NCBI RefSeq assembly: GCF_043196875.1
Contig: NZ_JBEBMX010000005.1
Span: 1-64,000 of the forward strand
Direction of reading: 5' to 3'
Source of the DNA: Saccharospirillum sp043196875
GTDB lineage: Bacteria; Pseudomonadota; Gammaproteobacteria; Pseudomonadales; Natronospirillaceae
Length of the DNA: 64,000 bases
Under the pieces are notes generated by a model that saw only the letters and a list, made by a program, of their open reading frames with translations, did no database searches and was not told where the DNA came from. Below, piece by piece: positions 16,227-28,527 of the stretch. Numbering within the stretch: the first letter of the stretch is position 1; every line of letters starts with the position of its first letter. A program made the translations under genes and the position numbers.

Positions 16227-18557
16227 ATGAGATCAGTCGGGGTAGCACTGACCACCATGCTGTTGAGTGTCGGCGCTGTTGCCGCTCCTTTTGAGTTATC
16301 TGCCATCACCATCAATGGTTTGCAACGGGTCTCCCTGGGTTCGGTACTGCAGGCCTTACCCATACAGGAAGGCGACCGGGTCGACACTGATAACGCCGCC
16401 GATTGGCTGCGAGCCATCAACGATACCGGTTATTTCAACGATGCCCGGGTGTCGCGTGAAGGCGATGAACTGATCTTCGATCTGACCGAGCGTCCCGCCA
16501 TTCACAGTGTTGAGTTTTCCGGCAACAAAACCATTCCGACCGACGCGCTGGAACGCGTCATGGAAAATGTCGGGCTGGATGAAGGCGAAATTTACAGCCA
16601 GTCGTTGCTCGAGGGCATCGAACTGGAACTGGAGCGCCAGTACAGCTTGCAAGGCCGCTACAACGCCAGTGTCGATCTGGTGGTAACACCGTTGTCGCTG
16701 AACCGCGTCGATATTGAGCTGGATATCAGCGAAGGGCCGGTGGCCAAGGTCGATCATATTGAAATCACCGGTAACAGCGTCTTCACCGATGCCGAATTGC
16801 TCGATGCCTTACAGATGCGCGAAACCAGTTCGACGCGCTATCCATTCCAGTTTATTGCCCGCCGTAATCGCTTTGGTCAGGCACAGCTGACCGGCGATGA
16901 ATCGCGTCTGGAAAACTATTACCTCGATCGCGGTTATCTCGACTTCCGGCTGGAATCCACTCAGGTTTCCATCGCCGATAATAAATCCGCCATCACCCTG
17001 GTTTATAACGTCCACGAAGGCGAACGCTATACCTTGTCGAGCATGGAGCTGACCGGTGATCTGGTTGGCCTGGACGATGAACTGCAAGCCTTGGTGACGG
17101 CCGAGCCGGGCGATACCTATTCGCGCCTGACTGTGGCGAATATCAACAGCGCCATTACCGATACGCTGGGCGAGCGCGGCTATGCCTTTGCCGAGGTGCG
17201 ACCGCAACTGGAACCGGACCGCGATGCGTTGACCGTCGCGGTTAATCTGCAGGTGAATCCAGGGCAGCCGGTGTACGTGAACCGTATCGAAATACGCGGC
17301 AATACGGCGACCAATGATGAAGTGATTCGCCGTGAATTACGTCAGTTGGAACGCGGTCTGGTGATCAATCGCAATATCCGGCAATCACGCTCACGGTTGG
17401 AACGACTGGGTTACTTCAGCTCGGTCAATATTAATACCCGGCGGGTCAGTGGCCGCGATGATCTGGTTGATTTAATCGTCGAGGTGGAAGAGACCACCAA
17501 TTCGCAAATTACCGGTTCGATCGGTTTTTCCGATGCCAGCGGTATTTTTGCCGAAGCGCGCATTGACCAGAAAAACTTTCAGGGCAAAGGCTACGATTTT
17601 TCGGCGTCGGTGACGGTGAACGAAAGTCAGCAGCTGTATAACCTGTCATTTGAAGATCCGTACTTCACGGTTAATGGCGTCAGCCGTGGTATCAATTTGT
17701 TCTATCGCCGTACCGACTTCAGCAACGCCACCTTTGATACCTATGCAACCAATACCTTCGGTGGCCGTTTGACGCTGGGTTATCCGATCGCTGAAAACCA
17801 GCGCGTTAATTACGCTCTGGGCTACAGTCAGGATGAACTCTTTGTCAGCGATGCCGCGCCGCGGGAACTGACCGACTTTAAAGACAACAATCCGGGCACT
17901 TACGACATCGTCGATGCTCGACTGTCCTGGGTTTACAACAGCCTGAACGGTACGTTTAAAGCGACCCGGGGCCGACAAATGACGCTGGCCAGTGAAGTGG
18001 CCACGCCCTTGGGTGATTTGACCTACTATCGTTTGACGGCGGCTGCGGAGCAGTACTTCCCAATTAACGACCAGTACAGCTTCCGCCTGCATACCGACCT
18101 GGGTTACGGCGGTGGTTACGGTGAGTCCAGCCAGCTGCCTTTCTACAAGAATTTCTATTCAGGTGGTGTACGGTCCATTCGCGGTTATCAACCCAATTCA
18201 CTGGGGCCTTTGGGAACTCCGCAAACCCTGGGTGATGATGCCGATCCGATTGGCGGTAACATCCAGGTCGAGTACGGCGCTGAGCTGTTGATCCCTATGC
18301 CTTTGGTGGAAGATCAGTCGACCTTCCGGGCGTCATTATTTATCGACGGCGGCAATGTCTTCACCGATCACTGCCGCCTCGACAATACCAGTTGTACGGA
18401 AGGCGTTGATCTGAGCGAGATGCGTTACGCGGCCGGTTTCGATTTGACCTGGATTACGCCGCTGGCGCCGTTGAGCTTTAGTTATGCCTGGCCGTTGAAC
18501 GCTCAGGATGGCGATCAGGAACGGAACTTTGCCTTTACCATTGGTCTGGCATACTGA
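16227..18557 (+). CDS. bamA: Outer-membrane assembly factor BamA
   Basis: A 776-residue Omp85 protein, the core of the BAM complex that folds beta-barrel proteins into the outer membrane. A signal peptide (cleavage expected after GAVAA) precedes five POTRA repeats (about residues 22-420, for example VEFSGNKTIPTD and IEIRGNTATNDEVIRREL) and a C-terminal 16-strand barrel containing the VRSIRGY loop-6 motif near residue 650. The final residue is Tyr rather than the more usual Phe or Trp. The ATG at 16227 was chosen because it gives a normal signal peptide after GAGAG; the frame is open upstream into rseP. Confidence 0.96.
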   Translation: MRSVGVALTTMLLSVGAVAAPFELSAITINGLQRVSLGSVLQALPIQEGDRVDTDNAADWLRAINDTGYFNDARVSREGDELIFDLTERPAIHSVEFSGNKTIPTDALERVMENVGLDEGEIYSQSLLEGIELELERQYSLQGRYNASVDLVVTPLSLNRVDIELDISEGPVAKVDHIEITGNSVFTDAELLDALQMRETSSTRYPFQFIARRNRFGQAQLTGDESRLENYYLDRGYLDFRLESTQVSIADNKSAITLVYNVHEGERYTLSSMELTGDLVGLDDELQALVTAEPGDTYSRLTVANINSAITDTLGERGYAFAEVRPQLEPDRDALTVAVNLQVNPGQPVYVNRIEIRGNTATNDEVIRRELRQLERGLVINRNIRQSRSRLERLGYFSSVNINTRRVSGRDDLVDLIVEVEETTNSQITGSIGFSDASGIFAEARIDQKNFQGKGYDFSASVTVNESQQLYNLSFEDPYFTVNGVSRGINLFYRRTDFSNATFDTYATNTFGGRLTLGYPIAENQRVNYALGYSQDELFVSDAAPRELTDFKDNNPGTYDIVDARLSWVYNSLNGTFKATRGRQMTLASEVATPLGDLTYYRLTAAAEQYFPINDQYSFRLHTDLGYGGGYGESSQLPFYKNFYSGGVRSIRGYQPNSLGPLGTPQTLGDDADPIGGNIQVEYGAELLIPMPLVEDQSTFRASLFIDGGNVFTDHCRLDNTSCTEGVDLSEMRYAAGFDLTWITPLAPLSFSYAWPLNAQDGDQERNFAFTIGLAY

Positions 18558-18604
18558 GCGGACTTTAGAGCGAAAAACATTCACCGGAAAAAACGGGAGT
18601 CGAT

Positions 18605-19159
18605 GTGAAATTGAATCGAATCAAGGCGCTGTATCCGAGTACCCGCCGGCTCGTCCTGGCTGCATTCTGTGCGCTGTCGCTGGTTGGAGCACCGGCGCTG
18701 GCCGCTGAAATTGCCCTGCTGGATCAGGAATACGTGCTGTTCAACAGTCAGGTGGCGCAACAGGCCAGTGCTGCGTTGAAGCAGGAATTTGCCGATGAAG
18801 AACAGCAGGTGCAGACCCTGGAACAGTCGATCCGACAGTTGCAGAGTCAGGCCCGCACCGATGCCGAAGTGATGACGGATGACGAGCGTTCGCGTTTGCA
18901 GTCAGACCTGCAAAACCGGCTGCGTGAACGTGAGCAACTGGTGCGCCAGCTGCAACAGGTTCAGAACGAGCGTCGCAGTGCTTTTATTCGTCAGTATCAG
19001 CCTGTGCTGGCTCAGGCGGTCGAAAGCGTGGTTGGCGATCAATACGACCTGATCCTGGATAAAGGTGCAGTGATTTACCATCGTAATTCGCTGGACATCA
19101 CCGAAGCGGTGCTGGACGAGTTTAACAGTCTGGTGGCCGAACAAGGTGGCGCAAACTGA
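18605..19159 (+). CDS. skp: Periplasmic chaperone Skp (OmpH family)
   Basis: A 184-residue OmpH-family protein. Skp holds unfolded outer-membrane proteins in the periplasm for delivery to BamA, encoded just upstream. The signal peptide ends at APALAA, followed by AEIALLDQEYVLFNSQ and a long Gln/Glu/Arg-rich helical arm typical of the tentacles. The start is GTG at 18605: the preceding ATG (18603) is immediately closed by a stop, and GGGAG lies at the right distance. The stop overlaps the lpxD start by one base. Confidence 0.93.
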   Translation: MKLNRIKALYPSTRRLVLAAFCALSLVGAPALAAEIALLDQEYVLFNSQVAQQASAALKQEFADEEQQVQTLEQSIRQLQSQARTDAEVMTDDERSRLQSDLQNRLREREQLVRQLQQVQNERRSAFIRQYQPVLAQAVESVVGDQYDLILDKGAVIYHRNSLDITEAVLDEFNSLVAEQGGAN

Positions 19160-20211
19160 TGCACAGTGCGCGGTCACTGGCGCAACTGCTGGGTGCCCAG
19201 CTGAGCGGCGATGAGGCGCTTTGGGATCAGCCGCTGTCGGGCCCGGCGCCACTCGATAAAGCCGGCCAGGGGCATTTGACCTTCTTGTCCTCAGCCAAAT
19301 ATCGGCGTCAGTTGTCGACCTGTGGTGCCACGGCGATTCTGCTGTCAGCATCGGTGCAGGCTGATGCGCCGGCCAGCGCTGCGGTATTGATCGTTGACGA
19401 TCCTTATCGTGCTTATGCCCGGGCGTCGCGCGAATTTTCCCAGGAACCGGCGGCGTTTGACGGCGTTCATCCCAGCGCGGTTGTGGCGGACGATGTGCAA
19501 TTGGGCGCGGGCGTCAGTATTGGCGCTCAGGCTGTCGTTGAAGCCGGTTGCCGGATCGCGGACGGCGCGGTGATTGGCGCCGGCTGTTATCTCGGCGCGG
19601 GCGTGGTCATCGGTCAACGGACGCGTTTAATGCCCCGGGTGACCGTGCATTATGGCGTGACCCTGGGCGCTGATTGCCGCATCCATTCCGGCACGGTGCT
19701 CGGTGGCGATGGGTTTGGTTTTGCCCCGGCGGCACCAGGCTGGGAGCGTATTGCTCAGCTTGGCAGCGTGGTCATTGGTGATCGTGTCGACATCGGTTCC
19801 AACTGCACCGTAGACCGTGGCGCTATTGATGACACCCGCATTGATGACGATGTGATCATCGATAATCTGGTGCAGATTGGTCATAACGTCCATCTGGGTC
19901 AGGGCGTGGCCATGGTCAGTCAGTCGGGTGTGGCTGGCAGCACCGAGGTCGGCGCGGGCTGTACCATCGGTGGTCAGACCGGCGTCAATGGTCATATCAA
20001 AGTACTGCCGGGAACCCACTTTACCGGTCAGTCGATGGTGACCAAAGCACCGACCGAACCGGGCGTCTATTCTTCTGGTTGGCCGCTGCAGCCCAATACC
20101 GAATGGCGGCGGACAGTGGTGCGTTTGCAGAAGCTCGATAAACTTGAACAACGCTTGAAAAAATTGGAACAACAGGCGGCATCGGCCGCCGATGAAGAGG
20201 ACTCCGAATGA
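19159..20211 (+). CDS. lpxD: UDP-3-O-(3-hydroxyacyl)glucosamine N-acyltransferase
   Basis: A 350-residue lipid A enzyme that adds the second 3-hydroxyacyl chain to UDP-3-O-acylglucosamine. An N-terminal uridine-binding domain (LTFLSSAKYRRQL) precedes the hexapeptide left-handed beta-helix, with catalytic His in the DNLVQIGHNVHLGQG block, and a C-terminal coiled helix (about 318-340). It begins in a one-base overlap with skp and ends in a four-base overlap with fabZ, placing it in a translationally coupled lpxD-fabZ-lpxA-lpxB-rnhB group. Confidence 0.97.
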   Translation: MHSARSLAQLLGAQLSGDEALWDQPLSGPAPLDKAGQGHLTFLSSAKYRRQLSTCGATAILLSASVQADAPASAAVLIVDDPYRAYARASREFSQEPAAFDGVHPSAVVADDVQLGAGVSIGAQAVVEAGCRIADGAVIGAGCYLGAGVVIGQRTRLMPRVTVHYGVTLGADCRIHSGTVLGGDGFGFAPAAPGWERIAQLGSVVIGDRVDIGSNCTVDRGAIDDTRIDDDVIIDNLVQIGHNVHLGQGVAMVSQSGVAGSTEVGAGCTIGGQTGVNGHIKVLPGTHFTGQSMVTKAPTEPGVYSSGWPLQPNTEWRRTVVRLQKLDKLEQRLKKLEQQAASAADEEDSE

Positions 20212-20666
20212 CGCTGTCGTTACCCCTGGATCATGAGGCCATTAAAACCTACCTGCCGCACCGCTATCCCTTCCTGCTGGTTGATCGGGTGACGGACCTG
20301 GTCGCGGGCGAGAGCGCCCAGGGCTATAAGAATGTTTCGGGTAATGAGGAAGTATTTAACGGTCACTTTCCCGGTCAGGCCATTTTCCCTGGGGTGATGA
20401 TTTGCGAAGCACTGGCGCAGTTGTCGGCGATATTGGGCTTTGCGACCAGTGGTAATCGTCCGGCCGATGGCTATTTGTATTTGTTTGCCGGCCTGGATAA
20501 CGTCAAGTTTAAACGTCAGGTGGTACCGGGCGATCGGCTTGAGCTGCATTCTAAACTGGTCTCCCAGCGACGCGGCATCTTCCGCTTTGAGTGTCGCGCT
20601 GAAGTCGATGGCCAGTTGGCCGCCACCGCCGACATTGTCTGTGCAGAACGGAAGCAAAGCTCGTGA
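20208..20666 (+). CDS. fabZ: 3-hydroxyacyl-ACP dehydratase FabZ
   Basis: A 152-residue hot-dog-fold enzyme that dehydrates 3-hydroxyacyl-ACP in fatty acid elongation. The PHRYPFLLVDRV motif carries the catalytic His and FNGHFPGQAIFPGVM the active-site loop, with Glu in CEALAQ. It competes with LpxA and LpxD for 3-hydroxyacyl-ACP, which explains its conserved place between their genes. It overlaps lpxD and lpxA by four bases each. Confidence 0.97.
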   Translation: MTLSLPLDHEAIKTYLPHRYPFLLVDRVTDLVAGESAQGYKNVSGNEEVFNGHFPGQAIFPGVMICEALAQLSAILGFATSGNRPADGYLYLFAGLDNVKFKRQVVPGDRLELHSKLVSQRRGIFRFECRAEVDGQLAATADIVCAERKQSS

Positions 20667-21433
20667 TTCATCCTACTGCCATCATTGATCCATCGGCGCG
20701 CCTGGGTGAGGGCGTCGAGGTCGGTCCTTATTCGGTTATTGGCGCCGATGTTGAAATCGGTGCGGACACCTGGATTGGCCCGCATGTGGTGGTCCAGGGA
20801 CCGACGGTAATCGGCCGTGGCAACCGCATTTTTCAGTTCGCCAGTGTCGGTGAAGCCTGTCAGGACCTGAAATACCAAGGTGAGCCGACTAAGCTGATCG
20901 TCGGTGACAACAACACCATTCGTGAAGGCGTGACGTTGCATCGCGGCACTGTTCAGGATCAGGGTGAAACCCGGGTCGGCAGCAACTGTTTGTTAATGGC
21001 CTACAGCCATGTGGCGCACGACGTCATTATGGGCGATCACGTCATCGTCGCTAACGGCACTCAGTTGGCCGGTCATGTGCATGTGGGTGATCACGCCATC
21101 CTGGGTGGTAACTGTGGTATTCATCAGTTTTGTCATATTGGCGCGCACGCCTTCCTGGGCGCCGGCACCACTCTGGTCAAAGACGTTCCCGCCTATTTGA
21201 TGGTACAGGGTAATCCTGCTGCGCCTCACGGTATGAATCTGGAGGGCCTGCGCCGCCGCGGTTTCAGTGCGTCGGCGATCAGTGCCCTGCGCCGTGCTTA
21301 TAAGACGGTGTATCGCGAAGGCCGGACGGTCAAAGATGCCTTGATGGTGCTTGAACCTCAGGCGGCCGAGCATCCGGAAATCCAACCTTTTATCGACAGC
21401 ATAGCGACGGCGACCCGAGGCATTTTGCGTTGA
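20663..21433 (+). CDS. lpxA: UDP-N-acetylglucosamine O-acyltransferase
   Basis: A 256-residue trimeric left-handed beta-helix acyltransferase that starts lipid A synthesis. MIHPTAIIDPSARLGEGVEVGPYSVIG and YSHVAHDVIMGDH (catalytic His in the latter) are family hallmarks, followed by the alpha-helical C-terminal domain (LRRRGFSASAISALRRAYK). The start codon is GTG, overlapping the fabZ stop as GTGA. Length equals that of the E. coli enzyme within a few residues. Confidence 0.97.
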   Translation: MIHPTAIIDPSARLGEGVEVGPYSVIGADVEIGADTWIGPHVVVQGPTVIGRGNRIFQFASVGEACQDLKYQGEPTKLIVGDNNTIREGVTLHRGTVQDQGETRVGSNCLLMAYSHVAHDVIMGDHVIVANGTQLAGHVHVGDHAILGGNCGIHQFCHIGAHAFLGAGTTLVKDVPAYLMVQGNPAAPHGMNLEGLRRRGFSASAISALRRAYKTVYREGRTVKDALMVLEPQAAEHPEIQPFIDSIATATRGILR

Positions 21434-22605
21434 TGGCCACTGCGAACAAGCCGCCCAAGCTGCGTGTTGCGTTGCTGGCCGGTGAGGCCAGCGGTGATAT
21501 TCTCGGCGCAGGCCTGATGAAAGCGCTGCGCAAACAGCATCCCAATATTGAATTTGCCGGTATCGGCGGTCCCCGTATGATCGCCGAAGGGCTGGACAGC
21601 CGTGTGCCGATGGAACGTTTGTCGGTTATGGGTCTGACTGAAGTGCTGGGCCGGTTGCGCGAACTGTTTCGCATCCGCGCCCGCTATCGGGACTGGTGTC
21701 TGCACTGGAAACCGGATGTCTTCGTCGGTATCGACGCGCCCGATTTTAACCTTGGTCTGGAGCGACAACTGCGTGAAGCCGGCATTCGCGCCGTTCATTA
21801 TGTGTCGCCCTCAGTCTGGGCCTGGCGCCAGGGTCGGGTGAAGAAAATCCGTGCCTCAGTCGATCACATGCTGACGCTGTTCCCCTTTGAAGCTGATTTT
21901 TACCGCGAGCATGACGTTCCAGTGACCTTTGTTGGTCATACCCTGGCGGACAGTCTGCCGCTGGAGCCTGACCAAAAAGCGGCTCGTCAGACCCTGGGCA
22001 TTCCCGAAGGCGAACGTTGTCTGGCGGTGTTGCCGGGCAGTCGCGGTTCCGAAGTCAGTCGTCTGGCGCCACTGTTTTTACAGGCGGCGACCGAATTACA
22101 ACATCGCACCGGTCCCGTTCGGGTGCTGATTCCCGCAGCCAACGAGCATCGCCGCGAACAGATTGAAAAGGCGGTGTTGAGTCATGGCAATGGCCTGCAT
22201 ATCGATTTGATTGACGGTCAGTCCGATACCGTGATGGCCGCTGCCGATGGCGTGCTGCTGGCATCCGGCACCGCGGCCTTGGAAGCCATGCTGCTGAAAC
22301 GGCCGATGGTGGTGGCTTACCGGCTGAATGTGATCACCCACCGTATCGTCCAAGCCCTGGCGACCAGTCGCTGGGCGTCCCTGCCCAACGTGCTGGCGCA
22401 GGCCGATTGGGTGCCGGAGCGATTGCAATACGACGCTACTGTTGAGCGGCTCTGTGAGGATCTGATCGAGATTCTCGATAACGCCGAATACCGCGCCCAA
22501 TTCGAACAGCGCGCCACCTTTTTGCATCGTCAATTGGCGCGCAATGCCGATGAACGGGCTGCCGAAGCGGTACTGGCGGTGGCTGGTGCGGCGGCTGCGC
22601 AATGA
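21433..22605 (+). CDS. lpxB: Lipid-A-disaccharide synthase
   Basis: A 390-residue GT-B fold, family GT19 glycosyltransferase that joins UDP-2,3-diacylglucosamine and lipid X into the lipid A disaccharide. Conserved blocks include LLAGEASGDILGAGL near the N-terminus, VFVGIDAPDFN, SPSVWAWRQGRVKKI and LPGSRGSEVSRLAP. The ATG at 21433 shares one base with the lpxA stop; a TTG three bases earlier is possible. It overlaps rnhB by four bases. Confidence 0.97.
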   Translation: MATANKPPKLRVALLAGEASGDILGAGLMKALRKQHPNIEFAGIGGPRMIAEGLDSRVPMERLSVMGLTEVLGRLRELFRIRARYRDWCLHWKPDVFVGIDAPDFNLGLERQLREAGIRAVHYVSPSVWAWRQGRVKKIRASVDHMLTLFPFEADFYREHDVPVTFVGHTLADSLPLEPDQKAARQTLGIPEGERCLAVLPGSRGSEVSRLAPLFLQAATELQHRTGPVRVLIPAANEHRREQIEKAVLSHGNGLHIDLIDGQSDTVMAAADGVLLASGTAALEAMLLKRPMVVAYRLNVITHRIVQALATSRWASLPNVLAQADWVPERLQYDATVERLCEDLIEILDNAEYRAQFEQRATFLHRQLARNADERAAEAVLAVAGAAAAQ

Positions 22606-23216
22606 CGCAGGGCGGCTTTGCTTTCGAAGCCGGCATGCTGCGCGTCGCCGGTGTCGATGAGGTCGGCCGTGGTCCGCTGGCAGGCGATGTTGTTGCCGCC
22701 GCCGTTATTCTCGACCCTGAGCAACCCATCATCGGCCTGGCCGATTCGAAAAAATTAACCGCCAGGCGACGCCAAGCCCTGGCCGAACAGATTAAGGCTC
22801 AAGCTTTGGCCTGGTGTGTCGCCCGCGCCAGTGTGGCGGAAATCGACCAGTTAAACATTCTGCAAGCCAGCCTGTTGGCAATGCGCCGTGCGGTGGCGGG
22901 TCTGGCCGTGGTACCTGAATTTTGTCAGATCGATGGCAACCGTCTGCCCACCGGGTTGCCCTGTCCGGCGGAAGCCATTGTTGGCGGCGATGGCAAGGTT
23001 GAGGCCATCGGTGCAGCCTCGATTCTGGCTAAGGTGCAGCGTGATCAGGAACTGGTTGAACTGGACCGGCGCTTTCCTCAGTATGGCTTTGCCCGTCATA
23101 AAGGCTATCCGACCGCCGAGCATCTGGCGGCACTGGCTGAACACGGCGCAATCGATCAACACCGGCGCAGCTATGCGCCGGTACAGCGGGCCCTGGCACG
23201 CAGCAGCAACACTTAA
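22602..23216 (+). CDS. rnhB: Ribonuclease HII
   Basis: A 204-residue RNase HII, which nicks RNA-DNA hybrids and removes single ribonucleotides misincorporated in DNA. AGVDEVGRGPLAGDVVAAAV holds the catalytic Asp-Glu pair, a further Asp lies in QIDGNRLP, and ASILAKVQRD gives another acidic residue. The ATG overlaps lpxB by four bases, and dnaE follows 41 bp later; this lpxB-rnhB-dnaE order is widespread in gammaproteobacteria. Confidence 0.96.
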   Translation: MTQGGFAFEAGMLRVAGVDEVGRGPLAGDVVAAAVILDPEQPIIGLADSKKLTARRRQALAEQIKAQALAWCVARASVAEIDQLNILQASLLAMRRAVAGLAVVPEFCQIDGNRLPTGLPCPAEAIVGGDGKVEAIGAASILAKVQRDQELVELDRRFPQYGFARHKGYPTAEHLAALAEHGAIDQHRRSYAPVQRALARSSNT

Positions 23217-23257
23217 CACCGCTCATCATTGACACCATCTAACCATTGGAGAGCAAC

Positions 23258-26764
<3,507 letters not shown>

Positions 26765-26888
26765 TGACGGGAGACGCTTTGGGCGCTTCGCGCCAGGAGA
26801 CGGGAGACGCAGGACGCAAAAAAACTAACACGGCGTCTTCCGTCTTCCGTCTCCCGTTAAGCGTCCAGCGGGCACGCAAAGCGCGCCC
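26765..26888. repeat. Dispersed inverted-repeat (BIME-like) element, locus 2
   Basis: This is the same design as at 2018-2228. A left part has GACGGGAGACGC, a GGGCGCTTCGCGCC hairpin and AGGAGACGGGAGACGC. An A-rich centre follows. A right part in opposite orientation has GCGTCTTCCGTCTTCCGTCTC and a GCGGGC...GCGCGCCC end. The two halves can fold into one long stem with an A-rich loop. It sits in the dnaE-accA gap starting at the first base after dnaE; no T-run follows a GC stem, so it is not a standard terminator. Confidence 0.75.
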
Positions 26889-27001
26889 ATTATTTCCATT
26901 TGCTCAAAGCTCAATAAGTATTGATGCTATTGCTCAATGAAAGGCGGCCTTTTAGGCTGTGCCGCCATGATTAATTCGACATCGGCTCATAAGGAACCGG
27001 T

Positions 27002-27958
27002 ATGAATCCAGATTATTTGGAATTTGAGCAACCCATAGCGGATCTCATCGCTAAAATCGAAGAGCTGCGTTTGGTGGGTAACCGCAACGATCTCAACATT
27101 TCAGCGGAAATTGACAAGCTCAATGCCCAGTCGGTCAAGCTGACCGAACAGATTTTTTCCAACCTGAGTTCCTGGCAGGTTTCGCAGCTGGCGCGCCATC
27201 CCAAGCGTCCTTATACCCTCGATTATCTGAATGCGGTCTTTACCGACTTCGAAGAGCTGCACGGTGATCGGCACTACGCCGATGACGCAGCCATCGTTGG
27301 CGGTGTGGCGCGTTTGGAGAATCGTCCGGTGATGGTGATCGGCCATCAGAAAGGCCGTGACGTCAAAGAGAAGGTGCGCCGCAACTTCGGTATGCCCAAG
27401 CCGGAAGGCTATCGTAAGGCGCTGCGTCTGATGCAGATGGCTGAACGTTTCGGCATGCCGGTGCTGACCTTTATCGATACACCGGGGGCTTATCCGGGCA
27501 TCGGCGCTGAAGAGCGCGGTCAGAGTGAGGCCATCGCCTACAACCTGTTGAAGATGTCATCGCTGCGGACACCGATTATCGCCACCGTTATCGGCGAAGG
27601 TGGTTCCGGTGGCGCTCTGGCGATTGGTGTGTGTGATCACCTGAACATGCTGCAATACAGCACTTATTCGGTGATTTCACCGGAAGGTTGCGCCTCTATT
27701 CTGTGGAAGACCGCAGAGCGTGCTTCCGATGCCGCCGAAGCCATGGGTATCACCGCGCCGCGCTTGAATGAGCTGGGTTTAGTTGACACCGTGGTTAAGG
27801 AACCCCTTGGTGGTGCCCATCGCAATCCGACGACAATGGCTGAATCGCTGAAAAATCAGTTGCTGACTCAGTTGGATGATCTGACTGGCCGCCCCCTGGA
27901 TCAGTTGCTCGAGTCGCGCTATGAACGCCTGATGAGTTTTGGCGCCATCGAGCAGTAA
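27002..27958 (+). CDS. accA: Acetyl-CoA carboxylase carboxyltransferase subunit alpha
   Basis: A 318-residue carboxyltransferase alpha subunit; with AccD it moves the carboxyl group from carboxybiotin to acetyl-CoA, the first step of fatty acid synthesis. The crotonase-like core is evident in FIDTPGAYPGIGAEERGQ, IGEGGSGGALAIGV and SPEGCASILWK. Length is the family norm. It follows dnaE as in E. coli and Pseudomonas, with the repeat element between them; a terminator follows. Confidence 0.97.
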   Translation: MNPDYLEFEQPIADLIAKIEELRLVGNRNDLNISAEIDKLNAQSVKLTEQIFSNLSSWQVSQLARHPKRPYTLDYLNAVFTDFEELHGDRHYADDAAIVGGVARLENRPVMVIGHQKGRDVKEKVRRNFGMPKPEGYRKALRLMQMAERFGMPVLTFIDTPGAYPGIGAEERGQSEAIAYNLLKMSSLRTPIIATVIGEGGSGGALAIGVCDHLNMLQYSTYSVISPEGCASILWKTAERASDAAEAMGITAPRLNELGLVDTVVKEPLGGAHRNPTTMAESLKNQLLTQLDDLTGRPLDQLLESRYERLMSFGAIEQ

Positions 27959-27994
27959 AGCGCTCGAATTCAGCGGTCTTTTGACGCTATGCTA

Positions 27995-28036
27995 ATGCCC
28001 TGTGTCCGGCTTACTCCGGCACAGGGCATTTTTATT
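27995..28036 (+). terminator. Intrinsic terminator after accA
   Basis: A long stem (TGCCCTGTG, a one-base bulge, CCGG / CCGG, CACAGGGCA) with a short loop leads into TTTTTATTT, just before the GNAT gene. Confidence 0.88.
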
Positions 28037-28047
28037 TCGGGAGTCCC

Positions 28048-28524
28048 ATGACCGCTGCCCACGCCTTTCCATTTCGCCACTATGATCCCATCGTGGGTGA
28101 TGAGCTGGCGCTGTTGCTGAACCGACACCTCGAAGGTGATCGGGCGCTGGAAGGTGTGCCTGCCTATTTGTTTGATATCGTTTTGCTGGATGGCACCTTA
28201 GTGGGTCAGATTGATCTGCGCATTGGCCAGAGCCCGGCCCTGGTCACCTATGCCGGCCATGTTGGTTATGGCATCGATGCGCCCTTTCGTGGTCATGGTT
28301 ATGCCTTTGAGGCCTGCCGTCTGTTGGCGCCGGTGGCGCTGGATCACGATATGACCGCTCTGTGGATCACCTGCAACCCCGATAACCAGGCGTCCATCCG
28401 CACCTGCGAACGACTGGGTGCGCGATTGGTCGAGCGCGTTAAGGTGCCACGCTGGTCCGAACTCTGGCGTCGGGGTGACCGCGAAAAACTGCGTTATTAC
28501 TGGCCTTTGGGCCTCGCCCGCTGA
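28048..28524 (+). CDS. GNAT-family N-acetyltransferase
   Basis: A 158-residue protein of the RimJ/RimL-like GNAT type. GHVGYGIDAPFRGHGYAFEA is the acetyl-CoA pyrophosphate-binding motif (R/Q-x-x-G-x-G/A equivalent FRGHGYA), and NPDNQASIRTCERLGARLV matches the C-terminal GNAT motif. The substrate cannot be read from the sequence. GGGAG precedes the ATG. It lies three bases before tilS, a place where Pseudomonas has no gene, so it is an insertion in an otherwise conserved order and probably shares the tilS transcript. Confidence 0.8.
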   Translation: MTAAHAFPFRHYDPIVGDELALLLNRHLEGDRALEGVPAYLFDIVLLDGTLVGQIDLRIGQSPALVTYAGHVGYGIDAPFRGHGYAFEACRLLAPVALDHDMTALWITCNPDNQASIRTCERLGARLVERVKVPRWSELWRRGDREKLRYYWPLGLAR

Positions 28525-28527
28525 ACC

